A stretch of DNA of 64,000 nt from Persicitalea sp963716085 (GTDB taxonomy: Bacteria > Bacteroidota > Bacteroidia > Cytophagales > Spirosomataceae), in NCBI GenBank assembly GCA_963716085.1, contig OY970288.1, positions 3,162,001 to 3,226,000 of the forward strand, in the 5' to 3' direction. Under the pieces are notes generated by a model, which saw nothing but the letters and a program-made list of their open reading frames with translations, had not been told where the DNA came from and searched no databases. This document shows positions 32,944-42,058 of the stretch, piece after piece. Within the stretch, counting starts at the first letter, position 1, and every line of letters starts with the position of its first letter. The position numbers and the translations under genes are program-made.

Positions 32944-34227
32944 TCAGCTAATCAAATTTTTTAAACTGTCAACGAAATAATCCAATTGCCTCTCTAAAAT
33001 AAATACGGGTGTAGAAACACCAATGCAGTTAACACCTTTATAATCGACATAAAGATTTTTATAATTCTCGATAGCTTGTACAGAAATATTATATTTCTTA
33101 TAGAGTCTTTCTTTCAACTCTGAGGCGCTATTGTTTTTAACTTTAAAATACAAAATACCGCAAGAATGATCGGGATCCAAATTCGTTACAATTTCAATAT
33201 CCTTCAAGTCTTTCAACTTGTCGGCCAAATAGTTTTTCAAGAACTGAATCCTGTTTCTTTTTTCATCAAGCCCAAGATTTGTCCAATAATCAAGGCTTTT
33301 TACACAACTATCGAAAATGGGCGTAGAAGATCCAAAGTTTTCAAATTTTTCAATCTTAGGAGAATCGGCACTGTATTCATAACTCGCAAACAATGGAAAA
33401 GTACTAGCAATGTTATCTCGTTTTATGTAAAGAAAGCCGGTTCCGAGAGGAGCGGCACACCACTTGTGAAGTGACGCCCCAAGATAGTCACAATCGATTT
33501 TTGATACATCTACTTCGATATGCGAAAAGCTTTGCGCTGCATCAATAACGGTGATGATATTTTTTTTTCGGGCCCATTCACAAATTTCTTGGATGGGGTA
33601 AATTTGGCCACTAATCCAGACTATATGAGAAATCAAAATAATTTTAGTCCTGATCGTCACACTTCTTTTGAAGCATTCCAGTATTTGTTCTTTCGAAGTA
33701 GGTTGATAAGGCACTTCAACATTCGTTACTACAATCCCTTCTCTTTTTTGCCGCTGAACCAATGTCGCTATCATACTATCATACTCATGAACAGATGCCA
33801 ATACCTCGTCCCCTGCTTTCAGTTTTATGCCCATCAAAGCGTTATTGAGCGCCTCGGTCGTACTACGCATAATTGCCACCTCTTCAAATGAGCAATTTAA
33901 ATTTTCTGAAATTTTCCTTCTCAGTAAGCTGTCACCTTCTTTGACTATTCCATGATTACGAGTTGATGGAAAAGCTTGAATGCTTCTATACTCATGAATA
34001 AAGTTTTCAAGTGTTGTTTTGGGAATTGAACTTGATGCGAATGCTCTTAAATCAACGAAATTTTCATCCAAAAAAAACTGATCTTGTACGTTTTTCCAAT
34101 TTATCTCATCTTTAACTGATTCCTGACCTTTTTTAGGGTTTTCTATGTTGTACACACTCATTCTATTCGCGATTTCAGGCACAAAAATAATACTCGGGAA
34201 TGTTGAAATAAAATCTTTTCTATTCAT
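32944..34227 (-). CDS. Class V aminotransferase (PLP-dependent)
   Basis: A 427-residue fold-type I PLP enzyme resembling isopenicillin N epimerase and cysteine desulfurases. Seen are MRSTTEALNNALMGIKLKAGDEV, the cofactor Asp in VIDAAQSFSHIEVDV, the Schiff-base Lys in GASLHKWCAAPLGTGFLY, and a C-terminal small domain ending VSTPVFILERQLDYFVDSL. No desulfurase active-site cysteine loop is obvious. The N-terminal 40 residues are hydrophobic in part (FISTFPSIIFVPEIANRMS) and could be a degenerate export signal. The gene is markedly AT-rich, suggesting transfer. Substrate unknown. Confidence 0.85.
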   Translation of the reverse strand: MNRKDFISTFPSIIFVPEIANRMSVYNIENPKKGQESVKDEINWKNVQDQFFLDENFVDLRAFASSSIPKTTLENFIHEYRSIQAFPSTRNHGIVKEGDSLLRRKISENLNCSFEEVAIMRSTTEALNNALMGIKLKAGDEVLASVHEYDSMIATLVQRQKREGIVVTNVEVPYQPTSKEQILECFKRSVTIRTKIILISHIVWISGQIYPIQEICEWARKKNIITVIDAAQSFSHIEVDVSKIDCDYLGASLHKWCAAPLGTGFLYIKRDNIASTFPLFASYEYSADSPKIEKFENFGSSTPIFDSCVKSLDYWTNLGLDEKRNRIQFLKNYLADKLKDLKDIEIVTNLDPDHSCGILYFKVKNNSASELKERLYKKYNISVQAIENYKNLYVDYKGVNCIGVSTPVFILERQLDYFVDSLKNLIS

Positions 34228-34358
34228 GGCTTATAATTAAATACAGAAATTCACTATGATTTACTTTCCTTAATTCACTTAATAAATGCAACGGCCGAAA
34301 AGAAATTCTCCCTGCCGTAAAAAGTTCATACTTTTGGGTTACCAAACTATAAAAACAC

Positions 34359-34463
34359 ATGAAGCACTTGACGTTATAACAAAGGTACCACATTTCCGCG
34401 TTGGTGAAAGCACACCACTTCCAGGGCCAGATCGCCGAGCGGGTCGGCTGCGACAAATCCATC
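34359..34463 (+). pseudogene. IS30 family transposase N-terminal remnant
   Basis: The frame from ATG reads MKHLTL, stop (TAA), QRYHISALVKAHHFQGQIAE then RVGCDKS. This is the start of an IS30 transposase, normally MKHLTLEQRY..., with GAA mutated to TAA at 34377. Homology ends at about 34463, where repeat copy C begins. No inverted terminal repeats or remaining transposase were seen. Confidence 0.7.
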
Positions 34464-34470
34464 CACGCTC

Positions 34471-34570
34471 GTCCCAATTTAATAGGAGCGCACCTCACCT
34501 GGCGTTTTCATCGCGACCGGCAGAATACACCACTTCCCAACCTTTCATGAAATTTAAACTAACCCTAACC
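34471..34570 (+). repeat. Two-hairpin repeat, copy C
   Basis: GTCCCAATTTAATAGGAGCG, CACCTCACCTGGCGTTTTCA and TCGCGACCGGCAGAA follow the same order as copies A and B and lead into the ATG of another DUF6364 fragment (34547). It abuts the IS30 remnant. Confidence 0.55.
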
Positions 34571-34696
34571 CTTAACAAGGACGTAATCGAAAAAGCAAAA
34601 AATAAGTACGCTACCGCTCAGGAAAGGAGCCTGTCGAATTTAGTTGAATCTTATATTAAATGGTTAGTAAGCCGTGAGAAATCTCCTTTTATTTAA
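34547..34696 (+). pseudogene. Truncated DUF6364 antitoxin
   Basis: 49 codons: KFKLTLTLNKDVIEKAKNKY, then ATAQERSLSNLVESYIKWLVSREKSPFI and a stop. The ribbon-helix-helix-like half is kept, with an inserted Asn/Lys compared with the gene at 28764, but the toxin-binding tail is missing and no PIN gene follows. It overlaps the end of the convergent membrane protein gene by 8 bp. It might still bind DNA, but is most likely decaying. Confidence 0.65.
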
Positions 34697-35060
34697 ATTT
34701 GTACAGTACGAATCCAATGAGCAATATTGCTATTCCAACAGCATCAATTTTCATTACTTTGCTTAATTCAGAATTTGTCTCACCTTCTGAGAGAAAGTAG
34801 AAAATTACAAATGAAACCATGCTGATCATTCCTACAAATGTTGCCATGTCATAATTTCTTTTCTGAATTGCGGAATAAATCATTAATCCCCCGACGATTC
34901 CAAATAATATAGCTCGGTGGCGAAGCAGAATTTCGTGGTTGGAATCTGGAACTTCGACTCCATAAGACTTGCTTATTTTATTAGGTACAAAAGCTAAAAT
35001 TGAGGGGGTTAAGTTTATTATCCCGGCAATAAATAAGCAAATTCTAAATATTAATTCCAT
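34689..35060 (-). CDS. Small four-helix membrane protein
   Basis: A 123-residue protein with about four membrane helices: LIFRICLFIAGIINLTPSIL, AILFGIVGGLMIYSAI, ATFVGMISMVSFVIFYFL and AVGIAILLIGFVLYKF. The conserved loop HEILLRHRAILFG marks a family often called phosphopantetheine adenylyltransferase in databases; that name looks wrong, since no HxGH nucleotidyltransferase motif exists. The Met at 35060 (MELIFRIC) is the likely start; the open frame extends to 35177 without a convincing protein. AT-rich. Function unknown. Confidence 0.65.
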   Translation of the reverse strand: MELIFRICLFIAGIINLTPSILAFVPNKISKSYGVEVPDSNHEILLRHRAILFGIVGGLMIYSAIQKRNYDMATFVGMISMVSFVIFYFLSEGETNSELSKVMKIDAVGIAILLIGFVLYKFK

Positions 35061-35536
35061 ACTCTTTGCTTTGTTATGGTTCAGATCAACTAAACGATGA
35101 TTAATATCTGTAAACTCTTCTAAATTACGGTAATTGTTTCTGTCGCTCGGGTCTAATATAATTACCCATGCAATCATTGCGTATATTCATTCTTCCAGCG
35201 CCTGTTGGGTTGCGTGTATCACGTCTCGCCACTTCGGCCGTCGCTCGGGCAACGTGGAGGGGGACGCCCGGAGCGCCGGATCGACACAGTGACGACTATC
35301 CCATCGCATTCTGGCCGATAAAGTAAGTCAAAAAATCACCCAAACTACCCGGATAGGTCGCGATTAAGGTTGACTTCTAAAGAAAGACTGCTTACTTTGG
35401 ACTAACACAAAAGTCGCCGCTGTCGCCCGGCTCCCACCGGGCGTTTCGCCCGGAACGCCGGATCGACCTGGCAACGACTATCTAATAGCCCTCCCCGGGC
35501 GATCCAACAAGTTGAAAAAATCAACTATACTACCTT
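35061..35536. other. 476-bp non-coding stretch with direct repeats and promoter
   Basis: Contains two 36-bp direct repeats (35265-35300 and 35447-35482; 30 of 36 positions equal, both with GCCGGATCGAC and ending ACGACTATC) and GC-rich hairpins such as CCGGGCG-TTT-CGCCCGG just before the second. Between them TTG at 35370-35372, 19 bp, TTACTTTG at 35392-35399 resembles a promoter for the gene at 35537. No protein-coding frame was convincing. Confidence 0.5.
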
Positions 35537-36622
35537 ATGCCAACTACCAAACCCAACACCACAGCCAGTTGGAGTCCCGGTACGAGTACCACCTCCCCCT
35601 CCACCCGCTTCGCTTCCGAAGAACTCGAACTAAAACAATACGGCGTAGATCCTGCCAGCGTTCAGCCCCCTCCCGGGGGAATGAGCTTCTTTGAGCGTTT
35701 TAGTTTCAACCCCGACAAGCTATCCATCAGTGAAACCCTAACTACCGACCGCGAATGGTCGGTGGGTCGCGCATCCATTTTGATCGTGAAGGGAATTGTG
35801 GATCTTGAACCTATTCAGGAGGCACTGCGGGAGGAAGGTCTTCATCCGGTACTTTGTCGGGTCAAAGGTGAGGACAAGCTCAAAGCGCTGGCGTCTATCT
35901 GGATCAACGAACTCCATGACTCGGTCTGTGGGGCTTACCACGAGTACGTCATTTCCTTCGATGTCCACAAGACCCGGCAGGAGGTAGTTGCCTTTTCGCC
36001 TGGCTTGTCGCCAGCAGCATACGCTTGTTGGTACAATAACTTCGGCGACGATGTTTGCGAAGCGCAGTTTCTGCATTCGCTCTATATCAACTCGCCGCTG
36101 TCCATTGCGTGGGGGCGCGAGATGCAGGCTTTCCCCAAACACCCCGAACCCGTCCAATCGGTCATCGACCTCGACGGCACGAAGAAAGTACAATCGTGCG
36201 AAATGAAATGGGACAGCGAAACCATTCTGCGGATTGCCACCGAAAGACGATTCGGTATGGGTGGATTTGTCAAAGAAGGGGCTGGGTTGATAACTCAGTT
36301 GGGGCCGGTCAAAGTCACCAGGTTCTTGGGAAATCCGGTTTTTGGCAGTCACATCATCATGCCCCGCAAGACCGCCGCGCAAAACGACCGTCCCATCGAC
36401 TACACGGCTCATATCTGGAAAGGGTTGCACCCGATGGCAGTCAAGCTGTGGCCCTGGAACCCGGAGACGGATTCTATCACCCTCGGCGGCATCACGAAAG
36501 AGTCGGGCTGCGAGGACAACAATGGCATCGCGCTCTTGAAGAAGGCAAGCTTCCAGCCGCTCTCCGTCTGCTCGATCGACGAACTGAGCGCGGTGGTCGC
36601 GCTGAGGGAGAGTACAAAATAA
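35537..36622 (+). CDS. Acetoacetate-decarboxylase-fold protein
   Basis: A 361-residue protein. After a Ser/Thr/Pro-rich N-terminus (1-45, low complexity) the middle resembles the ADC beta-barrel superfamily: HEYVISFDVHK, WYNNFGDDVCEAQFLHSLYI and AWGREMQAFPKHPEP, the last like the GREIWGFPK segment of acetoacetate decarboxylases. The catalytic lysine of true ADC is not placed with confidence, so the reaction cannot be named. No signal peptide. It precedes a glutathione peroxidase gene, with a 259-bp gap, so it is probably its own unit. Confidence 0.6.
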   Translation: MPTTKPNTTASWSPGTSTTSPSTRFASEELELKQYGVDPASVQPPPGGMSFFERFSFNPDKLSISETLTTDREWSVGRASILIVKGIVDLEPIQEALREEGLHPVLCRVKGEDKLKALASIWINELHDSVCGAYHEYVISFDVHKTRQEVVAFSPGLSPAAYACWYNNFGDDVCEAQFLHSLYINSPLSIAWGREMQAFPKHPEPVQSVIDLDGTKKVQSCEMKWDSETILRIATERRFGMGGFVKEGAGLITQLGPVKVTRFLGNPVFGSHIIMPRKTAAQNDRPIDYTAHIWKGLHPMAVKLWPWNPETDSITLGGITKESGCEDNNGIALLKKASFQPLSVCSIDELSAVVALRESTK

Positions 36623-36881
36623 AAAAACGCCGACTCAAACCTTCCTCTCCTAACGTGGACTTGCACCCGTTGGGCGTAGTCTTCCGAAGGGAGACTGCGT
36701 ACCGAAAATAAATTGGCAGTCTGTGTCTGTGACTGCCGGGCGGAGAAAGGTTTACACATATCACTGTCTCTCCAATAGGCACGGATCACTGCCGGTCTCG
36801 GTCTGAACATTCAAATACCGTTGGCGTTATGACCTGACACGAGTGGCTTTGGGTTGATTCAGAACCGCCGTCAAAAATCCT

Positions 36882-37466
36882 ATGACCACTTTTTCACTTC
36901 TTTTTCTTATGTTCTCCACCCTCTTACAAGGCATCTTCGCCGACAAAAAAGCCTCCACCAACCGCACCGACTCTACCATGATTGGCACTCAAAATCTGCA
37001 CGATTTCAAAATAAAGGAACTGATTGGCGACCAGACGATCGACCTCAGCCAGTACAAAGGAAAGAAAGTCGTGCTGCTCAATGTTGCCTCCAAATGCGGC
37101 TTCACACCGCAGTACGCCGACTGGGAAGCCTTCCACGACCAATACGGTAAAAACATTGTGGTGCTGGGCTTCCCGGCCAATAACTTCGGCGGACAGGAGC
37201 CCGGTTCCGGGGAGGAAATAGCCACTTTCTGCCAGAAAAATTATGGGGTTAGCTTTCAGCTGTTCGACAAAATCGATGTAGTAGGCAAGATGCAGCATCC
37301 GCTTTACAAGTGGCTATCGACCAAATCACTGAACGGCTGGAACGACCAAGCGCCTACCTGGAATTTTTGCAAATACGTGGTGGACGAAAAGGGAGAACTT
37401 ACCCATTTTTTCGCCTCGGCCGTGAAGCCCACCGACCCTGAATTTAAAAAGGCCGTTGACCTATAA
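36882..37466 (+). CDS. Glutathione peroxidase (exported)
   Basis: A 194-residue thiol peroxidase with an N-terminal signal (MTTFSLLFLMFSTLLQGIFA). Peroxidatic Cys is in LLNVASKCGFTPQY, followed by GFPANNFGGQEPG (active-site Gln) and APTWNFCKYVVDEKG (active-site Trp/Asn). It is a Cys form, not selenocysteine. Likely reduces lipid or other hydroperoxides in the periplasm using thioredoxin-like donors. The sulfatase gene starts 27 bp after it, so co-transcription is possible. Confidence 0.92.
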   Translation: MTTFSLLFLMFSTLLQGIFADKKASTNRTDSTMIGTQNLHDFKIKELIGDQTIDLSQYKGKKVVLLNVASKCGFTPQYADWEAFHDQYGKNIVVLGFPANNFGGQEPGSGEEIATFCQKNYGVSFQLFDKIDVVGKMQHPLYKWLSTKSLNGWNDQAPTWNFCKYVVDEKGELTHFFASAVKPTDPEFKKAVDL

Positions 37467-37492
37467 ACAATAAGTCCCAATTCCTCTCCTCC

Positions 37493-39265
37493 ATGAAATT
37501 TTTGACTTATCTCTTCTTGCTCACTGGATTAGCCTCGCTCCGTCCTGCGAAAAAAATACCACCCAAGTCGCCGAATATTCTGCTCATCATGACCGACGAC
37601 CAGGGTTACGGGGATTTGGGACTAACAGGTAACCCCTACGTCAAAACGCCGAATCTGGATCAACTGGCCAAGGAAAGCACGCGCTTCACCAACTTCTACG
37701 TCTCGCCCGTTTGTGCTCCCACGCGATCTAGCTTAATGACGGGGAAGTTTTCGCTCCGCACGGGAATCTACGACACCTACAACGGTGGGGCGATGATGGC
37801 GACCGAGGAAGTGACGGTGGCCGAACTACTGGGCGGTCAGGGCTACCAAACGGCCGTTTTTGGCAAGTGGCACCTAGGCGATGCCTATCCGTTCCGGCCC
37901 AACGATCAGGGCTTCGCCGAGTCGTTGATCCACCACAGCGGTGGCATCGGGCAGGTGGGCGATCCCGAAAATTATTACCGGAAAGACAGCTCGTACTTCG
38001 ACCCGGTACTGTATCGCAACGGCCAGAAGGTCAAGACCAGCGGATATTGCTCCGATGTTTTTACGGATGCAGCGCTTGAATTCATTCAGAAAGACCACGA
38101 TGCGCCCTTCATGGCTTATCTGGCCTTCAACGCGCCGCACACACCGCTACAGGTACCCGAGGAGTGGTACGATCAATATAGTAAGCTGACATTCAGCGAG
38201 GAAGAAGCCAGTAAACTGGGCGTAAAACTACCCGCGATGAACGAGCGGGAGAAAGAAAATGCGCGCCGCGTCTACGCGATGGTCGCTAACATCGACTACA
38301 ACATCGGTCGGTTGAAGGCCGCGTTGCAAAAGAAGGGGATTCTGGACAACACGGTGATTATGTTCCTGTCGGACAACGGTCCGCAGCACTACCGCTACAA
38401 TGCCGGCCTCCGCGAGCTGAAAAGCGATACTTATGAAGGAGGGGTGAAATCGCCCTTTATGGTTCGCTACCCGGCGCGCTTTGAACCCGGCGCAGAAATC
38501 GCGACCGTCGCCGCGCACATCGACGTGCTGCCCACACTGGCCGAGTTGGCGGGCGTGAAAGTACCCACCAGCCTCGATATCGACGGTATGAGCATGGTGC
38601 CGCTGGCCGAGGGCAAAAACGAAGCCGCCTTCATGAACCGCAATATCTACGAACAGTGGGCGCGGATGTACCCGGAGCGCTACCGGAACATTTCGGTCAG
38701 GAAGGGATATTACAAACTACTGGCCGCCGATGCTGATTACGACGCATCCCTTTCGGATTTTGAATTGTACGATACCGGGAAAGACCCCTCGGAGAAAAAC
38801 AATATCGCCGCCCAAAAGCCCGAACTCGTCAAGCAAATGAAGGCCGAACTGGATGCTTGGTTTGAGAGGGAAGTAGTCGAGAAGGGCAACCCGCACGGGC
38901 AGTACATGATCCTCGATCCGGCGCACGAAGAAATGCTGGTACTCACCCGCAACGACGCGAAGGGCCCACCCGCTATTTGGGGAGACGACAAACTGTACGC
39001 TTACTGGGACGTGGACATAGCCAAGGCCGGACGCTACGACGTGACGATGCGTTTTCAGGAAACGGCCGGAAAAGCCGGCCGGGTGTTTGTCAAACACGCT
39101 CCGATGCAGTACTCGCTTGATAATAATAACACCGATGCCAAATCGCTGACCTTGAAGAATGTTTACCTGAAAGCCGGGAAAGCTCCGTTCGAGGTGTTTT
39201 ATCAGACGGGAGGCAGCGAAGTGGTTTTGCCCTTTGTGGTAGAGGTCGGGGCGGCGGTGAAGTAA
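37493..39265 (+). CDS. Sulfatase (type I, formylglycine)
   Basis: A 590-residue exported sulfatase (signal about 1-18). Metal site DDQGYGDLG (about 35-43), formylglycine motif CAPTR in VCAPTRSSLMTGKF with the usual CxPxR core, then GKWHLGD and SDNGPQHYRYNAG. A C-terminal beta-sandwich (about 480-590: YAYWDVDIAKAGRYDVTMRF) looks like a carbohydrate-binding module. Needs a formylglycine-generating enzyme or anaerobic maturase encoded elsewhere. Probably desulfates a polysaccharide; the GH5 glycanase gene lies convergent 3 bp away, which fits glycan use. Confidence 0.9.
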   Translation: MKFLTYLFLLTGLASLRPAKKIPPKSPNILLIMTDDQGYGDLGLTGNPYVKTPNLDQLAKESTRFTNFYVSPVCAPTRSSLMTGKFSLRTGIYDTYNGGAMMATEEVTVAELLGGQGYQTAVFGKWHLGDAYPFRPNDQGFAESLIHHSGGIGQVGDPENYYRKDSSYFDPVLYRNGQKVKTSGYCSDVFTDAALEFIQKDHDAPFMAYLAFNAPHTPLQVPEEWYDQYSKLTFSEEEASKLGVKLPAMNEREKENARRVYAMVANIDYNIGRLKAALQKKGILDNTVIMFLSDNGPQHYRYNAGLRELKSDTYEGGVKSPFMVRYPARFEPGAEIATVAAHIDVLPTLAELAGVKVPTSLDIDGMSMVPLAEGKNEAAFMNRNIYEQWARMYPERYRNISVRKGYYKLLAADADYDASLSDFELYDTGKDPSEKNNIAAQKPELVKQMKAELDAWFEREVVEKGNPHGQYMILDPAHEEMLVLTRNDAKGPPAIWGDDKLYAYWDVDIAKAGRYDVTMRFQETAGKAGRVFVKHAPMQYSLDNNNTDAKSLTLKNVYLKAGKAPFEVFYQTGGSEVVLPFVVEVGAAVK

Positions 39266-39268
39266 TAC

Positions 39269-41008
39269 TTACTGCTTCAACAATTTTCGCGTGACCGACC
39301 CATCGTCTGATTTTAAGCGGATCAGGTACAGTCCGGCAGGTAATGATCTCACATTCAACGAAAAGCTTTTCTGACCTTGCAACGGGTACCCTTGTAATAC
39401 CTGCCCCGTACTGCCAATCAGCTCCAGGGTTTCGTAGTCGGCCGTCCCTTCCACTTTTACGCTATCCGTCGCTGGATTGGGACTTATCACCACCATCCCT
39501 CCGGCAGCATGCGTCTCCGTACCCGTTACATGATAATGCAATTCTTCTATCTTGACCGAACTGAGAGAAAATCGGGAAGCATCGGTTCCGAGATCAAAAG
39601 TAAGCCGGGCCACCGGGTCGGACGGGGCAGTCATTTTGAATAGATAGGAAAATTCGCGTTCTGCTATCCCCGCATTGAGGCTTTGATAGGCTGAATAAGC
39701 GTCGTAGGACGCCGACGCCTTGCCCAGGGAAGTACTGAATGAGCGAGCCGCACCGGCTTTCGCTCGAAAACTGACGCGGTAGAGCTTACCCTTGATTAGC
39801 GGTATCCCACTCTTGATTAGCTGCACGTGCCAGGCCTCCGTCCCGGGCTTTGCTATGTCGATGGTCAGGCCGCCATCTTGCCGATTCATTTCAGCCGTAG
39901 CTCCTGCATTGGCGTTCAGTTTCCAGCCGGAGGCATCACTGACAAAGTCGCTGGTGTAAAGCGGCAGATTCACGACCGGGGTGGGTTCGGGCATGGGATC
40001 ACGCAGCAGGGCGTCCACCAGGGGTTGCACGTACTGGTTGGTCTTGGGATCAAAAATCCCGAAGCTCGCGCTGAATTCCCAGTAAGCCCAGCTAAATCCC
40101 TGCTGCTCAAACCACCGCGCCAAAAAAGTGGTCCAACGCTTCCGACTGGCGAGGTCGGCCCGACTGTACGCGCCAAACTCGCCAACGTGAATGGGTACTT
40201 TGTGTTTTTGTGAAAAAGCCAGCACGGGCGCAAATTCCTGCTCGACCACCTGCCGCTCAAAGTCGAAGCCCAACCACTCCGTACCCAGCCACTCCTTGGA
40301 GCTTTCGCCCACCCAACCCGCGCCCTGATGCGTAAACCGGAACGGATTGTAGTAATGGGGCGATACGATGAGGTACGGGTCGTCCGGCAATTTCAGCAGT
40401 GGCACCCCGGCCACGCCACCGTACAGGGGCGCGTCCATCAGCACGGCGCGGGTCGGATTGGTTTTTCTGATTTCGGCCAATGCTTCGGCAAAGTACGCAT
40501 TCCACAGATCGGGCGTCAAGGCGCCGTGCGGCTCGTTCAGAACCTCGAACAGCAGTTTATCGTCATAGCCCTTGAAGTAGCGGGCGATTTGCTGCCACTG
40601 CGCCAGAAAACGCGGCTTCACGGCGGCGGGGTCGGTGAAAATCTCCTCGTGGTGGTGCATGTTGATGATCGCGTACAACCCCTGCCGATGCGCGGCATCG
40701 ACTACCTCCTTGATTCTTGCCAGAAAAGCCAGGTCGATCGTGTAGGGCGCGGTAAGCTGTACCCGATCAGGGGTATCCCAGCGGATGGGAATACGAACGT
40801 GCTGAAAACCCAGAGCAGCGATGCGCTGGAAGTAGTCGGCGCGGTAAGGGTTGCCCCATTCGTTCTCCGAGGGGGCCTCGAACATATTGCCCATATTCAC
40901 CCCACGTCCCAGCTTCTTGTTCAGCTCGAAGATTGCGTCTCTTTCCTGCGCGTCTGCTCCACCCGATAGTCCGAGCAGAAGGAGCATTATCCAATTTTTC
41001 AATTTCAT
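39269..41008 (-). CDS. GH5 glycanase with carbohydrate-binding and T9SS sorting domains
   Basis: A 579-residue secreted enzyme. Signal peptide 1-20; GH5 barrel about 25-345 with NMGNMFEAPSENEWG, the acid/base Glu in LFEVLNEPHG, HYYNPF and the nucleophile Glu in PIHVGEFGAYS; a CBM4/9-like module about 355-495; and a C-terminal sorting domain (VISPNPATDSVKVEG ... LPAGLYLIRLKSDDG) for type IX secretion. GH5 covers cellulases, mannanases and others; the subfamily cannot be fixed by eye. The Met at 41008 (MKLKNW) starts a good signal peptide; the longer frame to 41083 does not. Confidence 0.9.
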   Translation of the reverse strand: MKLKNWIMLLLLGLSGGADAQERDAIFELNKKLGRGVNMGNMFEAPSENEWGNPYRADYFQRIAALGFQHVRIPIRWDTPDRVQLTAPYTIDLAFLARIKEVVDAAHRQGLYAIINMHHHEEIFTDPAAVKPRFLAQWQQIARYFKGYDDKLLFEVLNEPHGALTPDLWNAYFAEALAEIRKTNPTRAVLMDAPLYGGVAGVPLLKLPDDPYLIVSPHYYNPFRFTHQGAGWVGESSKEWLGTEWLGFDFERQVVEQEFAPVLAFSQKHKVPIHVGEFGAYSRADLASRKRWTTFLARWFEQQGFSWAYWEFSASFGIFDPKTNQYVQPLVDALLRDPMPEPTPVVNLPLYTSDFVSDASGWKLNANAGATAEMNRQDGGLTIDIAKPGTEAWHVQLIKSGIPLIKGKLYRVSFRAKAGAARSFSTSLGKASASYDAYSAYQSLNAGIAEREFSYLFKMTAPSDPVARLTFDLGTDASRFSLSSVKIEELHYHVTGTETHAAGGMVVISPNPATDSVKVEGTADYETLELIGSTGQVLQGYPLQGQKSFSLNVRSLPAGLYLIRLKSDDGSVTRKLLKQ

Positions 41009-41088
41009 TTCATGTAAGAATTTTGTCGTTTCACATTCCCAAACCCACGGTTCATCTGATGTCAATCTGTATAATATGAACATTTATC

Positions 41089-41096
41089 TACCTTTG
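41089..41096 (+). promoter_or_regulatory. -7 element TACCTTTG
   Basis: TACCTTTG matches TAnnTTTG and lies 42 bp before the ATG of the membrane protein at 41139. No TTG is found at 19-20 bp upstream. Confidence 0.4.
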
Positions 41097-41138
41097 CCAT
41101 TGCTATTTACCTAACACTACTTCCCTCGACTTCTACCC

Positions 41139-41924
41139 ATGAATCTGATCCAGAGACTCCGCCAACGTAGCCCGGTCCTGTTCTACGTCGGGGCAGCTCA
41201 TCTGCTCGGAGCGGTGGTGATTCTTTTGTTCATGGCGCTCGACGATGTCCAGATACTGGGCATAAATCGCTGGATCAAGCCTTTCAAGTTTTTCCTTTCG
41301 TCAGCCATTTATCTCCTGACTTTCGCCTGGTTGTGCGGCGACTTGCCACCGGGCCGTTTCGTCCGTCGTTTCGCGATCAATATTTCGCTCGCGATCGTCA
41401 TCGAAAACATCGCCATCACAGTTCAGGCCGCGCGGGGAACGGTGTCACATTTTAACAGGGAGTCCGTGAGCGGGGGGATTCTGTTTGCCATCATGGGGTT
41501 TTTCATCCTGTACAACACTGTGTGGGTCATCCTTTTTGCGATAAGGTACTTCAGAGCAAATCTTTCCAAACTACCCCGCCCCTATGTGCTGGGCGTGCGG
41601 CTCGGACTGCTGCTGTTTTTGCTCGGCAGTGCGCTGGGCGGGTATATGTCGGCGCAACGGGGCCACACTGTGGGAGCACCCGATGGCGGGCCGGGCCTGC
41701 CGCTGCTCAATTGGAGCACGGGCTTCGGCGATTTGCGGGTGGCGCATTTCTTCGGCTTGCACGGCTTACAAATCCTCATGCTTTTGGGATTGTTTCTGGC
41801 GGCTCGCTCCATGAATAACCCTGCCAAAACGACGGTAGTCTGGCTGGTTTTTGCGGGAATCCTGGGTTTTGTCCTATCCACGTATTGGCAGGCGTTGCTG
41901 GGCATACCGTTGGTTGGCGTATGA
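41139..41924 (+). CDS. Multi-pass membrane protein, unknown
   Basis: A 261-residue protein with about seven membrane helices, for example FYVGAAHLLGAVVILLFMAL, FKFFLSSAIYLLTFAWLC and HGLQILMLLGLFLAAR. Several His/Asp/Arg sit near helix ends (HFFGLHGLQ, INRWIKPFKF), which might form a binding site. No named domain recognised. It has its own promoter-like element and stands between GH5 (divergent) and the ThuA gene. Confidence 0.75.
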   Translation: MNLIQRLRQRSPVLFYVGAAHLLGAVVILLFMALDDVQILGINRWIKPFKFFLSSAIYLLTFAWLCGDLPPGRFVRRFAINISLAIVIENIAITVQAARGTVSHFNRESVSGGILFAIMGFFILYNTVWVILFAIRYFRANLSKLPRPYVLGVRLGLLLFLLGSALGGYMSAQRGHTVGAPDGGPGLPLLNWSTGFGDLRVAHFFGLHGLQILMLLGLFLAARSMNNPAKTTVVWLVFAGILGFVLSTYWQALLGIPLVGV

Positions 41925-42058
41925 TTCCTTAAAGCATGTCACGCCAATGGAAAAGTGGTTATAAATATAGGTTGACGTGTGACGATAGGTAATTCTATTA
42001 GGAATGTTGCTTTGTGATATATTCAATAGGCATTACTTCATATCCAAAAAAATATTTC

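Noticed and set aside
34689..35177. Phosphopantetheine adenylyltransferase
   Set aside because: The protein is a small four-helix membrane protein; the nucleotidyltransferase motif is missing, and the first 39 codons of the open frame are not convincing.
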